From positions 1,612,001 through 1,676,000 of the forward strand of contig NZ_VFYP01000001.1 in the NCBI RefSeq assembly GCF_006443685.1: DNA of 64,000 nucleotides, written 5' to 3'. Shown here one piece after another: positions 18,890 through 27,331 of this stretch. This stretch comes from Rhizobium glycinendophyticum (lineage in GTDB: Bacteria > Pseudomonadota > Alphaproteobacteria > Rhizobiales > Rhizobiaceae). The notes beneath the pieces were generated by a model. The model was not told where the DNA came from and searched no databases. It was given only the letters and a program-made list of their open reading frames with translations. Each line of letters starts with the position of its first letter. The stretch's first letter is position 1. The translations under genes were made by a program, and so were the position numbers.

Positions 18890-19399
18890 ATGATCACGAT
18901 CCGCAAGGCGCGACAGGAGGAAGCCGAAATCCTGGCCGAAATCGGCCTGCGCGCCTGGCAAAAGGCGATGATCCCGGTCGGCGAAACGCAGGATATGGCC
19001 GACAATGCCCGCAACGCCTTTCTGCGCTTTACCCGCGACGGCTGGATCTGCATCACCGTGATCGAGAGATCGGGCCAACCGGTCGGCTGGGCGGCCCGAG
19101 AGGATCTCGATGAGACAATCACGGACTTTTGGATCGATCCGGACTTCGAAGGGCAGGGACTCGGCACCGAACTGCTTGCCGCCGTCGAAATCGAAATCGT
19201 AGACAAGGGATTTTCCAAGGCGAGCCTGCAGACACACGCCATGAATGCACAAGCCCTGCGCTTCTTTGAAAAGCACGGCTATGCCGTGAACTGGCTGACG
19301 GTTACCTACAATCCCAAGCTCGATCGTGAGGTTCAGTCCGTAGGCCTGTCCAAGCAACTCGCCCAGCAGCAAACGCTCGGATACGGCCAGGAATTCTGA
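18890..19399 (+). CDS. GNAT family N-acetyltransferase, candidate YjhQ-like
   Basis: A 169-residue GNAT acetyltransferase. The acetyl-CoA loop lies in DPDFEGQGLGTELLAAVE near residue 83 and the C-terminal GNAT motif in NAQALRFFEKHGYAV near residue 120. The middle of the protein resembles the GNAT at 17306 (same GW-AARE then D-W-DP spacing). It is transcribed divergently from the YjhX-like gene; YjhX toxin partners with a GNAT in E. coli, making this a candidate antitoxin, although the divergent arrangement differs from that operon. A metabolic or tRNA-acetylating role is equally possible. Confidence 0.88.
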   Translation: MITIRKARQEEAEILAEIGLRAWQKAMIPVGETQDMADNARNAFLRFTRDGWICITVIERSGQPVGWAAREDLDETITDFWIDPDFEGQGLGTELLAAVEIEIVDKGFSKASLQTHAMNAQALRFFEKHGYAVNWLTVTYNPKLDREVQSVGLSKQLAQQQTLGYGQEF

Positions 19400-19408
19400 C
19401 CCCGCCGG

Positions 19409-19708
19409 TCACGCCGCCAGCAGCACCGTGGTAACCACGAGCAATCCCAACTGTACGTTCGCCATCAGCGGCACGAGCCAGCCGAACGGCGGCTTGCGTG
19501 TCTTGTGGCGCAGAAACCGTTGCGCCAGATAGGCGCCGCTGGCGCCGCCGAAGATGGTGAGCAGGATGAGCCGCCGCTCGGGGATGCGCCGAAGCGACTG
19601 GCGTGCCGCATGTTTGTCAAAGGCGAAGATCGCAAAGCTCAGGAGGTTCCATCCGATAAGCGCAATCAGCAGCACGGCTTGAGGGGTAAGGGCCAAGAAA
19701 TGTGTCAT
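19409..19708 (-). CDS. DUF1294 family membrane protein
   Basis: A 99-residue protein of the DUF1294 family with three hydrophobic segments. The family motif FAFDKHAARQSLRRIPERRL follows the first helix, and GGASGAYLAQRFLRHKTRK follows the second. The function is unknown; in some proteins this domain is attached to a cold-shock domain, which is absent here. The ATG at 19706-19708 has AGAGAG just upstream; an in-frame ATG 36 bp earlier is less likely. It is convergent with the GNAT before it. Confidence 0.82.
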   Translation of the reverse strand: MTHFLALTPQAVLLIALIGWNLLSFAIFAFDKHAARQSLRRIPERRLILLTIFGGASGAYLAQRFLRHKTRKPPFGWLVPLMANVQLGLLVVTTVLLAA

Positions 19709-19854
19709 GACTCTCTGTAGCCTCTTCCACCACCTGTCATCCACCCTCGATGAGCGCTGTCAGCATGCCCGCAGCCAGGGCCTCAAGCCTTGCACCGTCG
19801 GCGCATTTGCTCTACCTCACGAGACGAAACGTCCACGCATGACACGAGCATCCG

Positions 19855-21360
19855 ATGACCCTGGTAGACACCCGCACGCCCGATCCGAAACGCTTCATTC
19901 CCGGCGCCACCGGCGATTGGGAAGTCATCATCGGCATGGAAGTCCATGCCCAGGTGCTGTCGAAGTCCAAGCTGTTTTCCGGCGCCTCGACTGTCTTCGG
20001 CAATGCGCCGAATTCCAACGTCTCGCTCGTTGATGCCGCCATGCCCGGCATGCTGCCCGTCATCAATGAGGAATGCGTGGCCCAGGCCGTGCGCACCGGT
20101 CTTGGCCTCAAGGCCCAGATCAACAAGCGCTCGATCTTCGACCGCAAGAACTACTTCTATCCGGACCTGCCGCAGGGCTATCAGATCTCGCAGTTCAAGG
20201 ACCCGATCGTCGGCGAAGGCAAGATCATCATCTCGCTCGGCCCCGATCGTCAGGGCAATTTCGAGGATATCGAGATCGGCATCGAGCGCCTGCATCTGGA
20301 ACAGGATGCCGGCAAGTCGATGCACGACCAGCATCCGACCATGTCCTATGTGGATCTCAATCGCTCCGGCGTGGCGCTGATGGAAATCGTGTCGAAGCCC
20401 GACATGCGCTCCTCCGACGAAGCCAAGGCCTATATGACCAAGCTGCGTTCGATCGTGCGCTACCTCGGCACCTGCGACGGCAACATGGACGAAGGCTCGA
20501 TGCGCGCCGACGTCAACGTCTCCGTGCGCAAGCCGGGCGGCGAATTCGGCACGCGCTGCGAGATCAAGAACGTCAACTCGATCCGCTTCATCGGCCAGGC
20601 TATCGAATACGAAGCCCGTCGCCAGATTGCGATCCTCGAGGATGGCGGCGTCATCGACCAGGAAACCCGTCTCTTCGACCCGAACAAGGGCGAAACGCGC
20701 TCCATGCGCTCGAAGGAAGACGCGCATGACTATCGCTACTTCCCCGATCCGGACCTGCTGCCGCTGGAATTCGACGACGCCTATGTCGAGGCGCTGAAGA
20801 AGGACCTGCCGGAACTGCCCGACGACAAGAAGGCCCGTTTCGTCGCCGAACTCGGTCTCTCCGTCTACGACGCCTCCGTGCTCGTTTCGGAAAAGGCGAT
20901 CGCCGATTATTTCGAGGCTGTCGCCGAAGGCCGCGACGGCAAGACGGCCGCCAACTGGGTCATCAACGATCTCTTGGGCGCCTTGAACAAGGCCGGCAAG
21001 AGCATTGAAGAGACGCCGGTTTCGCCAGCCCAGCTCGGCGGTATCATTGATCTCATCAAGGCCGAGACCATCTCCGGCAAAATCGCCAAGGACCTCTTCG
21101 AGATCGTCTGGAACGAAGGCGGCGACCCTGCTGAAATCGTTGAGGCGCGCGGCATGAAGCAGGTGACCGACACCGGCGCCATCGAAAAGGCCGTCGACGA
21201 GATCATCGCCGCCAACCCCGACCAGGTCGCCAAGGTGCTGGCAAAGCCGACACTCGCCGGCTGGTTCGTTGGCCAGGTGATGAAGGCAACCGGTGGCAAG
21301 GCTAACCCGCAGGCCGTCCAGGCGCTGGTCAAGGCCAAGCTCGGCCTGCCCGAGGAGTAA
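19855..21360 (+). CDS. gatB: Asp-tRNA(Asn)/Glu-tRNA(Gln) amidotransferase subunit B
   Basis: GatB, the subunit that binds mis-acylated tRNA and phosphorylates then amidates the attached Glu or Asp. The 501 residues open with [17 protein letters not shown] and contain the signature [17 protein letters not shown] near residue 98. A C-terminal helical YqeY-like tail (about 350-500) contacts the tRNA. The start ATG gives the usual rhizobial N-terminus. It is separated from gatCA by 2.5 kb, and a GNAT gene follows 4 bp after its stop. Confidence 0.98.
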   Translation: MTLVDTRTPDPKRFIPGATGDWEVIIGMEVHAQVLSKSKLFSGASTVFGNAPNSNVSLVDAAMPGMLPVINEECVAQAVRTGLGLKAQINKRSIFDRKNYFYPDLPQGYQISQFKDPIVGEGKIIISLGPDRQGNFEDIEIGIERLHLEQDAGKSMHDQHPTMSYVDLNRSGVALMEIVSKPDMRSSDEAKAYMTKLRSIVRYLGTCDGNMDEGSMRADVNVSVRKPGGEFGTRCEIKNVNSIRFIGQAIEYEARRQIAILEDGGVIDQETRLFDPNKGETRSMRSKEDAHDYRYFPDPDLLPLEFDDAYVEALKKDLPELPDDKKARFVAELGLSVYDASVLVSEKAIADYFEAVAEGRDGKTAANWVINDLLGALNKAGKSIEETPVSPAQLGGIIDLIKAETISGKIAKDLFEIVWNEGGDPAEIVEARGMKQVTDTGAIEKAVDEIIAANPDQVAKVLAKPTLAGWFVGQVMKATGGKANPQAVQALVKAKLGLPEE

Positions 21361-21364
21361 GCGC

Positions 21365-21862
21365 TTGTTCTTTGTCCGCACCGCCACAGATCGCGATGTC
21401 GAATCGCTGCGCGGCCTGCTGACGTTGAGTTTTCACGCCACCTACGACCGGTTCTACGGACCGGCTAAGGTCGCCGAGCTGATCGCGGTCTGGCATTCCC
21501 CGGCCGAGATCAAGCGGCGCATCCACGTCAAAGGCGGCGAATATCTCGTCGCCGACGACGGCAAGCGGATCGGCGGCATGGCTTTCGCGGCCATGTCGGA
21601 AAAGCTGACCAAGACCGCAATGCTGCACCAGCTCTATGTTCATCCCGACCATCAGCGCCAGGGCATCGGTCGCGATCTCTTCGCCGAGATCGAGACATGC
21701 TTTCCCGATGCCGAAATTCTCCGCCTAGAGGTCGAGCCTCAGAACGCCGGCGCGATAGCCTTTTATGAGGCACATGATTTCGTCGAGGTCGACCGGACCA
21801 AGAATTGCGGCGGTCCCGACAGCGGCATCGAAGCTGTGATCATGGAAAAGCCGCTCAAGTGA
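21365..21862 (+). CDS. GNAT family N-acetyltransferase
   Basis: A 165-residue GNAT acetyltransferase with the acetyl-CoA loop HPDHQRQGIGRDLFAEIE near residue 97 and NAGAIAFYEAHDFVEV near residue 128. The start is taken as TTG 21365, 4 bp after the gatB stop, because GAGGAG lies about 9 nt upstream and the first beta strand (FFVRTATDRD) begins there. This suggests co-transcription with gatB. The stop codon lies inside a bidirectional hairpin. The substrate is unknown. Confidence 0.85.
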   Translation: MFFVRTATDRDVESLRGLLTLSFHATYDRFYGPAKVAELIAVWHSPAEIKRRIHVKGGEYLVADDGKRIGGMAFAAMSEKLTKTAMLHQLYVHPDHQRQGIGRDLFAEIETCFPDAEILRLEVEPQNAGAIAFYEAHDFVEVDRTKNCGGPDSGIEAVIMEKPLK

Positions 21863-21871
21863 GCGGCTTTT
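21846..21871. terminator. Bidirectional terminator hairpin
   Basis: A 12-bp perfect stem (AAAAGCCGCTCA with TGAGCGGCTTTT, 2-nt loop) with A and T runs at its ends. It overlaps the stop of the GNAT gene and lies 19 bp beyond the end of the convergent secreted-protein gene, so it can serve both. Confidence 0.8.
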
Positions 21872-21889
21872 CGACTCTCAGACTTTCGT

Positions 21890-22324
21890 TCAGTTGAACG
21901 GCGGTTCCGTGATCTTGCCGTTCTCGTCGATCAGCTGCACCGCCGAGCATTCCACAAGCCCGTCCTTCTGTGCCGTGCTGCAGGCCAGTTCGGCGGCCTT
22001 CAAGGCCAGCTCTCGTGTCTGCCAGCCACAGGAATACTGATGCCAGTGAGGACCGCCGTCCGCCATCATGAACACGTCGACGCTCCAGTTGGCCGGATAG
22101 CAGGTCGCATTGACCTGACAATCCTCGGCGGTGCCCCCACCATCGATGCATTGCTTGACCGCGCAATCGATCGCTGAGGCCGTGTCCTTGTCGAGGCATT
22201 GGCCGGCACTCATCTCCGGCGCCTGAACGAAGGCAATCGCCTTGCGGCCGCCCTCCTGGGCCTGAACGGCCGCGGCCGAGAGAGTTACGCACAGAATTGT
22301 CGCCAGCCGTCGCATGCCTGTCAT
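21890..22324 (-). CDS. Secreted cysteine-containing hypothetical protein
   Basis: A 144-residue protein with an N-terminal signal peptide (MRRLATILCVTLSAAAVQAQ), so it is probably periplasmic. The mature part has eight or more cysteines (QCLDKD, DCAVKQC, DCQVNATC, YSCGW, ACSTAQ, ECSAV), implying several disulfides. It loosely resembles small secreted domains such as DUF4189, but I cannot assign a family with confidence. The ATG at 22324 is chosen because GGGGGA lies about 8 nt upstream. It is divergent from the GNAT at 22382. Confidence 0.75.
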   Translation of the reverse strand: MTGMRRLATILCVTLSAAAVQAQEGGRKAIAFVQAPEMSAGQCLDKDTASAIDCAVKQCIDGGGTAEDCQVNATCYPANWSVDVFMMADGGPHWHQYSCGWQTRELALKAAELACSTAQKDGLVECSAVQLIDENGKITEPPFN

Positions 22325-22381
22325 CAAGAAGTCCCCCGGGGTCGTTATGCGAATGAACACTAGCGCGACAGCGGGGGTGGC

Positions 22382-22849
22382 ATGCAAGTCCAATCAGTGC
22401 AGATAAGAGAAGCAACCGAGAATGATCTTAAGGCCATTGTCGCGCTCTTTGCCGACGACCCGCTGGGTGGCCACGGCGATACCACCGACCCTGACGCGCT
22501 GCCCGCCTACAGGGCCGCCTTTTCCCGCATCGCGGCGTCGCCCAGCGAAACACTCTATGTTGCCGAACTTGACGGCGAGGTGGCCGGCACCTTCCAGACG
22601 ATGGTCACCACAACGATGACCGCTCTCGGCAGTTCAAACATGATCATCGAGGCGGTCCAGACACGCGCCGACATGCGGGGCAGGGGCATCGGCGCCGCGA
22701 TGATCGGCTTCGCCGTTGAAAAGGCTCGCGCGGACGGTATGCGCCTCGTCCAGCTGACCTCGAATGCCGCCCGCAAGGATGCCCACCGCTTCTACCAGCG
22801 CTTCGGCTTCGCCCCCTCCCATCTCGGCTTCAAGCTCAAGCTGAAATGA
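22382..22849 (+). CDS. GNAT family N-acetyltransferase
   Basis: A 155-residue GNAT acetyltransferase. IREATENDLKAIVALFADD forms the first strand and helix, ADMRGRGIGAAMIGFAVEK near residue 97 is the acetyl-CoA loop, and KDAHRFYQRFGF near residue 133 is the C-terminal motif. The combination resembles a YhfO/PhnO-like branch, but the substrate cannot be assigned. An alternative ATG does not exist close by; the start is supported only by position. The next gene begins 116 bp downstream. Confidence 0.86.
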   Translation: MQVQSVQIREATENDLKAIVALFADDPLGGHGDTTDPDALPAYRAAFSRIAASPSETLYVAELDGEVAGTFQTMVTTTMTALGSSNMIIEAVQTRADMRGRGIGAAMIGFAVEKARADGMRLVQLTSNAARKDAHRFYQRFGFAPSHLGFKLKLK

Positions 22850-22965
22850 GGGGGCTGCGACCCAGAATCACTAGACAAGCGAAAGGCGAGGCGGCATAAG
22901 CGGAGGCACGATCGGTGGCCGCCTGCGGCTGCCAGCATAGCCACGGCAAAGCCCAAGGACACGCC

Positions 22966-23364
22966 ATGAAGCAGTTTCTGTTGCAGATCTTCACCTGGTG
23001 GAACGGTCAGACCATGGGGACCCGCTTCTTCACCTGGCGCCAGGGCAAGCGAGTAGGCGAAGACGAAGCCGGCAACGTCTATTACGAAGGCCCGATGACA
23101 AGCTGGGGCCAACCGAAGCGCTGGGTCATCTACAACGGCTATGCCGATGCCTCGAAGATCTCCGCTGGTTGGCACGGCTGGATGCACTACCGCACCAACA
23201 CGCCGCCCTCGAAGGAAGACTACAAGCCCCGCGAATGGCAGAAGGCCCACCGTCAGAACCAGACCGGCACGGCGGACGCCTATCGCCCGCAGGGTTCGAT
23301 CGCGGCTGCCGGCGAACGTCCGCGTGTCACTGGCGATTACGACGCCTGGACCCCCGGCAACTGA
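22966..23364 (+). CDS. NDUFA12 (B17.2)-like complex I subunit
   Basis: A 132-residue homologue of NDUFA12/B17.2, an accessory subunit of respiratory complex I that alphaproteobacteria share with mitochondria; it is a known subunit in Paracoccus denitrificans. The diagnostic aromatic motifs are RFFTWRQGKRVGEDEAGNVY, RRWV-type KRWVIYNG and GWHGWMHYRTNTPP near residue 68. The ATG at 22966 has AAGGA about 8 nt upstream. The main nuo operon is not in the window. A terminator follows, then the DUF2155 gene. Confidence 0.93.
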   Translation: MKQFLLQIFTWWNGQTMGTRFFTWRQGKRVGEDEAGNVYYEGPMTSWGQPKRWVIYNGYADASKISAGWHGWMHYRTNTPPSKEDYKPREWQKAHRQNQTGTADAYRPQGSIAAAGERPRVTGDYDAWTPGN

Positions 23365-23398
23365 GCCGGTTACCCGATTTGGCCATAATCCGGCGTTA

Positions 23399-23420
23399 GG
23401 GCCTCATCCGTGAGGCCCTT
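23399..23420 (+). terminator. Terminator hairpin after NDUFA12 gene
   Basis: GGGCCTCA (23399-23406) pairs perfectly with TGAGGCCC (23411-23418) around a TCCG loop, followed by TTGTCAT. It lies 35 bp after the complex I gene and before the DUF2155 gene. Confidence 0.65.
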
Positions 23421-23476
23421 GTCATATCTGGCCTGCGGAATTCCCTTGGTAGTGGATCGACGAAAGCGAGCGGGAC

Positions 23477-24286
23477 ATGAAGCATAGCGTTTGGAGTTTG
23501 GCCGTTCCGGTTCTGGGATTTGCCATGCTCGCCCCGCTTCTGGCGCCCGTGCCCGCCAATGCCACTCGCCTCGAAAACCCGGTGGCCGAATTCGCCGGCA
23601 TCGACAAGATCACCGGCCGAATCACCACCTTCGACGTCTATGTCAACGAGACTGTGCAGTTCGGTGCGCTCCAGGTTACGCCGAAAGTCTGCTATTCGCG
23701 CGACGAGACTGAAGCCCAGAAGATCGACGCCTTCATCGAGGTCGACGAGATCACGCTCGATCGCAAGATCCGCCGCATCTTTTCCGGCTGGATGTTTGCC
23801 GACAGCCCCGCACTCAATGCGGTCGAACACCCGATCTATGATGTCTGGCTGACCGGCTGCAAGGTGAAGTCCGACGTGCCGGCCCCGCCGGGCGTCGAGG
23901 TCGCGGCAAAGCCCGCACCGGAACCCGCCAAGCCCGATGCCGCCCCGGCCGCCGATCCGAATGCCGCACCCGCGACCGACCCCGGCACCGCCCCCGCCAC
24001 CGATCCCAACACGGCTCCGCTGAGCGACATCGCCCCGGCCCAGCCCGCGCCGGGGACCGTCCCGCCGCTTGACGCGCCGCAACAGGTTCCCGACGAGACC
24101 TATGGCGGCGCCCTTCCGCCACCCGACGGTTACCCGCAGGACGGCGCCCCCCAGAACGCCTACCCACAAGACGGCTACCCACAGGACGGCGATCCCGCCC
24201 TGCAAGGCGGCGATCCCTATTCTCAGGGCCAGCCGCAGCCGATCGCACCCCCGCCGACCCCGCCCGGCGGCGTCGGCCTCTACTAA
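23477..24286 (+). CDS. DUF2155 protein with Pro/Ala-rich repeat tail
   Basis: A 269-residue exported protein. A signal peptide (residues 1-30, ending PANA) precedes the DUF2155 domain at about 35-135, with FDVYVNETVQFGALQV, CYSRDE and WLTGCK as the conserved points. The remaining half is low-complexity: a P/A/D segment with repeated ATDP units, then YPQDG units repeated near residues 213-240. Such tails vary in length between strains and probably act as a periplasmic or envelope spacer. In the alphaproteobacteria I know, this gene sits beside the NDUFA12 gene and aat; here aat is 4 kb away. Confidence 0.9.
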   Translation: MKHSVWSLAVPVLGFAMLAPLLAPVPANATRLENPVAEFAGIDKITGRITTFDVYVNETVQFGALQVTPKVCYSRDETEAQKIDAFIEVDEITLDRKIRRIFSGWMFADSPALNAVEHPIYDVWLTGCKVKSDVPAPPGVEVAAKPAPEPAKPDAAPAADPNAAPATDPGTAPATDPNTAPLSDIAPAQPAPGTVPPLDAPQQVPDETYGGALPPPDGYPQDGAPQNAYPQDGYPQDGDPALQGGDPYSQGQPQPIAPPPTPPGGVGLY

Positions 24287-24339
24287 GCGGTCGTCCAGCC
24301 TCTCCCAAGGGCAGCACCATCGAATTGAGAAGAATGGTC

Positions 24340-24380
24340 CCCTCCCTAACCTTCCCCACAAGGGGGAGGGCTGAACCCGG
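24340..24380. repeat. GC-rich palindromic intergenic repeat, copy 1
   Basis: A sequence containing CCCCACAAGGGGGAGGGCT with pyrimidine-rich CCCTCCC to its left, so the ends can pair. A close copy lies 480 bp away (24820-24860) on the other side of the 79-residue gene. Its form fits dispersed intergenic palindromes of rhizobial genomes. It lies in the 276-bp gap after the DUF2155 gene, which otherwise shows no gene. Confidence 0.65.
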
Positions 24381-24562
24381 ACACGTCCTTCTGTTTGTGG
24401 AGCCGAGGGCTTGCCGCGAATCCTTTCCCTCCGATTAAGGGAGATGCTCCCCCTTCGATTGGCTCAGGAAAGCCGAGGTGAGATTTTGTGCCTTCCAGGC
24501 TTATCGTTTGACTTCCCCGCCTCGGGAGAACATGAAGAGAACACAGAAGGAGTTCTCCCATC

Positions 24563-24802
24563 ATGTCGCTCGCCGAAAAATTCATCGTCCTTCCCTTCAA
24601 GAAGAACCGCGGCAATGTCGTGCCCGGCGAGATGCGCCAGGCCTCCAGCGCCGCCGCCGCCGAAAAGATCGCCACCGCCATGTCCGCTCGCCACCTCGGC
24701 GTCGCCGCCTATTCGATCCAGGTCGACGAGGAAAGCGGCGACATGACCAGCCCCAGGCTGATCATCGCCTTTGGCGAGACGGCGGATCTGACGGTGAACT
24801 GA
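24563..24802 (+). CDS. Small conserved hypothetical protein
   Basis: A 79-residue soluble protein (MSLAEKFIVLPFKKNRGNVV). It has a basic first third, an alanine-rich helix (SSAAAAEKIATAMSA) and a beta-rich end (SPRLIIAFGETADLTVN). I recall similar short proteins in rhizobia but know no function. A GAAGGAG motif lies 8-14 nt upstream of the ATG. It stands alone between two copies of an intergenic repeat. Confidence 0.68.
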   Translation: MSLAEKFIVLPFKKNRGNVVPGEMRQASSAAAAEKIATAMSARHLGVAAYSIQVDEESGDMTSPRLIIAFGETADLTVN

Positions 24803-24819
24803 AGCGCCTGGCGGAAAGA

Positions 24820-24860
24820 CCCTCCCAAGCCCTCCCCACAAGGGGGAGGGCTTAAACCGG
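24820..24860. repeat. GC-rich palindromic intergenic repeat, copy 2
   Basis: Closely matches copy 1 at 24340-24380, including an identical CCCCACAAGGGGGAGGGCT core, with a few differences on both sides. It begins 17 bp after the stop of the 79-residue gene, in a 320-bp gap that holds no gene. Confidence 0.65.
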
Positions 24861-24988
24861 CTTCACGCCGGTACTGTGTGGTGAAGCCCCGAGGGTGGGC
24901 TCGTGCCCAACTGAAATGCTGGATTGCTCTTTAGTGGAGCTTAACGACAGACAGTTTTTCCGTTAGGCAAGACGCCAGCCCCAGAAGT

Positions 24989-25023
24989 TCTCCCCCCTTG
25001 AGGGGGAGATGCCCGGCAGGGCA
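24989..25023. repeat. Double-hairpin intergenic repeat
   Basis: Two consecutive palindromes: TCTCCCCC/GGGGGAGA (24989-25009) and TGCCC-GGCA-GGGCA (25010-25023), followed by GAGGGG. This composite form is, to my recollection, common between genes of Rhizobiaceae. It lies 100 bp upstream of the VOC gene. It differs from the 24340/24820 type. Confidence 0.6.
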
Positions 25024-25122
25024 GAGGGGTAACTCCTCGCACCACGCCTCCATTCTCCCCTTGACGCATCCCCCACACAGGCTTGCAATGCCCCCTGATC
25101 GGCATCTCTGGGAGGAGAAACC

Positions 25123-25602
25123 ATGCCCACGCCAAAAAACACCATCTGCCTCTGGTACGACCGCGACGCCGAGGACGCCGCGCGCTTCTACGCAACCGTC
25201 TTCCCCGATAGCGAAGTGAAATCCGTCCATCGTGCGCCCTCCGATTACCCCTCCGGCAAGGCCGGCGATGTTCTGACCGTCGATTTCACTGTCGCTGGCA
25301 TCCCCTGCCTGGGACTGAACGGCGGCCCCGCCTTCAAACACTCGGAAGCCTTCTCCTTCCAGATCGCGACCGACGACCAGGAGGAAACCGACCGCTACTG
25401 GAACGCCATTATCGGCAATGGCGGACAGACAAGCGCCTGCGGCTGGTGCAAGGACAGATGGGGCATCAACTGGCAGATCACCCCGCGTGTCTTGACGGAG
25501 GCGCTCGCGGCCGGTGGCGCGGAGGCAAAGCGGGCGTTCGAGGCGATGATGCAGATGGGGAAGATTGATGTCGCGAAGATCGAGGCGGCGCGGCGGGGGT
25601 GA
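25123..25602 (+). CDS. VOC family protein (PhnB/3-DMU-MT-like)
   Basis: A 159-residue protein of the vicinal oxygen chelate fold, in the subgroup once annotated as 3-demethylubiquinone-9 3-methyltransferase-like. The opening ICLWYDRDAEDAARFYATVF and the C-terminal CGWCKDRWGINWQITP are the recognisable motifs. The subgroup has no established enzyme activity. GGGAGGAG lies just upstream of the ATG. It is the first gene of an accessory stretch between the DUF2155 gene and aat. Confidence 0.86.
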   Translation: MPTPKNTICLWYDRDAEDAARFYATVFPDSEVKSVHRAPSDYPSGKAGDVLTVDFTVAGIPCLGLNGGPAFKHSEAFSFQIATDDQEETDRYWNAIIGNGGQTSACGWCKDRWGINWQITPRVLTEALAAGGAEAKRAFEAMMQMGKIDVAKIEAARRG

Positions 25603-25804
25603 GCAACGAGCTCCCTCATCTGCGGCCCCCGGTCGATCGATTGAATCGCTCTACCCGAATATTTTTTTGAACCTTCCTCGAATTTCCTTGTGCCTTAAGG
25701 CGCCGTTGCGCGTTGTAGGCCGGTGCGACGCTGCGATCGCGGAGACTGGACGCAAGTCGGCGCTCGCACGATCTGATCTCGGGATCCGGTGGCTGGAGTA
25801 ATTG

Positions 25805-27283
25805 ATGGCGCTTCAAACGATTTTCTCGCCTTCCGAGAACTGTTGGCGGACCGAAAGAGCCGATGACTTCTCGATCCTCATCGATGCCAATGACTATTTC
25901 ACCTCGATCCGCGCCGCGATGATGGCGGCCAAGCGCACGATCTTCTTTGTCGGCTGGGATTTCGATGCCTCCATCACGCTCGGTCACCCCAGGGTGGATG
26001 ACGGCGCCCCGCGCCGCGTCGGCGACTTCCTCCTTTGGCTGGCGCGCCGCACCCCGGGCCTGGAAATCCGCATCCTGCTCTGGAGCCCGGCGCCGCTTGC
26101 CAGCTGGGCCAGGCCCTCGAACCTTCCCTATCTCTTGCGCTGGAAATGGAACCGCCAGATCTCCGTCCGTCTGGACGACAAACATCCGCTGGGCAGTTCG
26201 CATCACCAGAAGATGCTGGTGATCGACGACACGGTCGCCTATTGCGGCGGCATCGACGTGACGCTGGATCGCTGGGACACGCGGGAGCATCTGGACGAAA
26301 ACCCCGACCGCCGCCGCCCCAATGGCAAGCCCTATGGACCCTGGCACGACATATCGAGCCGCTTCACCGGTCCCGCCGCCCGCGCGCTTGCCGAACTCTG
26401 TCGCCACCGCTGGACCCGCGCCGGCGGCAAGGCCGTGCCGCTCGTGACGCACGTGCCCCCCGCACCGGAACGCGCCCCCAACTTCTCCTTCGGCCCGGTC
26501 GACCTCGCGATCGCCCGCACGAGCCCTGCCTATCGTGAGGAGAGCGCCGTCACCGAAATCGAAAAGCTCTATCTCGATATGATCCATTCCGCCCGACGTT
26601 TGGTCTATGCCGAGAGCCAGTATTTTGCCTCCCGCGCCATCGCCCAGGCGATCGCCCGTCGACTGGCCGAGCCGGATGGACCGGAATTCGTCCTGATCAA
26701 TCCGACGACCTCGGACAACTGGCTGGGCCAGATCGCCATGGACACGGCCCGCGCCCGCCTCGCCGAATCCCTGCGCCGCCACGACACCTACGGCCGTTTC
26801 CGGATCTACCATCCGGTCACCGCCAAGGGGCAGCCGATCTACGTGCATGCCAAGCTGATGATCGCGGATGACCAGTATCTTCGCGTCGGCTCGTCCAACA
26901 TCAACAACCGCTCCATGCGCTTCGACCAGGAATGCGACGTCGCGCTGGAAGCGGGCGGCTCGGCGGAACTTTCACGCAAGATCGAGCGCTTCCGCAACGA
27001 CCTCCTGGCCGAACATCTGAGCGCCACGCCGGACACGGTCGATCAGGCGATCCGAGAAAGCGGCTCGCTGATCGCAGCCATCGAGCGAATGCGCGCGCAA
27101 AACGCAAAGGCGGGCAGCGCCACGCTCGGGCCCTACGAGACGCCCGAAATCTCCGACCTGGAAAAATGGCTCGCCGACCATGAAATCCTGGACCCCGAGG
27201 GGTCTGACGCGGTGTTCGAGCCGATCGAGAAGCGCGGGCTGTTTCGGGGGAGGCTGAAGCGGCCGTTGCGGCGGAAGGCATAA
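25805..27283 (+). CDS. Phospholipase D-like protein with two HKD motifs
   Basis: A 492-residue member of the phospholipase D superfamily. Both catalytic HxKxxxxD motifs are intact: HHQKMLVIDD near residue 134 and HAKLMIADD near residue 347, the latter followed by GSSNINNRSM. No signal peptide or N-terminal membrane helix is visible, unlike typical cardiolipin synthases, so a soluble or peripheral phosphatidyltransferase or phospholipase is more likely. The C-terminal 60 residues end in a basic FRGRLKRPLRRKA. ATG 25805 has GGAG about 8 nt upstream and is preferred over the preceding TTG. Confidence 0.88.
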   Translation: MALQTIFSPSENCWRTERADDFSILIDANDYFTSIRAAMMAAKRTIFFVGWDFDASITLGHPRVDDGAPRRVGDFLLWLARRTPGLEIRILLWSPAPLASWARPSNLPYLLRWKWNRQISVRLDDKHPLGSSHHQKMLVIDDTVAYCGGIDVTLDRWDTREHLDENPDRRRPNGKPYGPWHDISSRFTGPAARALAELCRHRWTRAGGKAVPLVTHVPPAPERAPNFSFGPVDLAIARTSPAYREESAVTEIEKLYLDMIHSARRLVYAESQYFASRAIAQAIARRLAEPDGPEFVLINPTTSDNWLGQIAMDTARARLAESLRRHDTYGRFRIYHPVTAKGQPIYVHAKLMIADDQYLRVGSSNINNRSMRFDQECDVALEAGGSAELSRKIERFRNDLLAEHLSATPDTVDQAIRESGSLIAAIERMRAQNAKAGSATLGPYETPEISDLEKWLADHEILDPEGSDAVFEPIEKRGLFRGRLKRPLRRKA

Positions 27284-27331
27284 CTATACAACAGGCGCTC
27301 GTGCTTCGACGAAGAATCATACGACGGCGGC

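Noticed and set aside
23891..24260. Repetitive DNA as a CRISPR array
   Set aside because: The repeats are short, in-frame with the DUF2155 coding sequence and have no spacer structure; no cas genes are present.
26000..26540. Plus-strand alternative frames inside the phospholipase D gene
   Set aside because: Both HKD motifs lie in the main frame, while the alternatives are Arg/Pro-rich and featureless.
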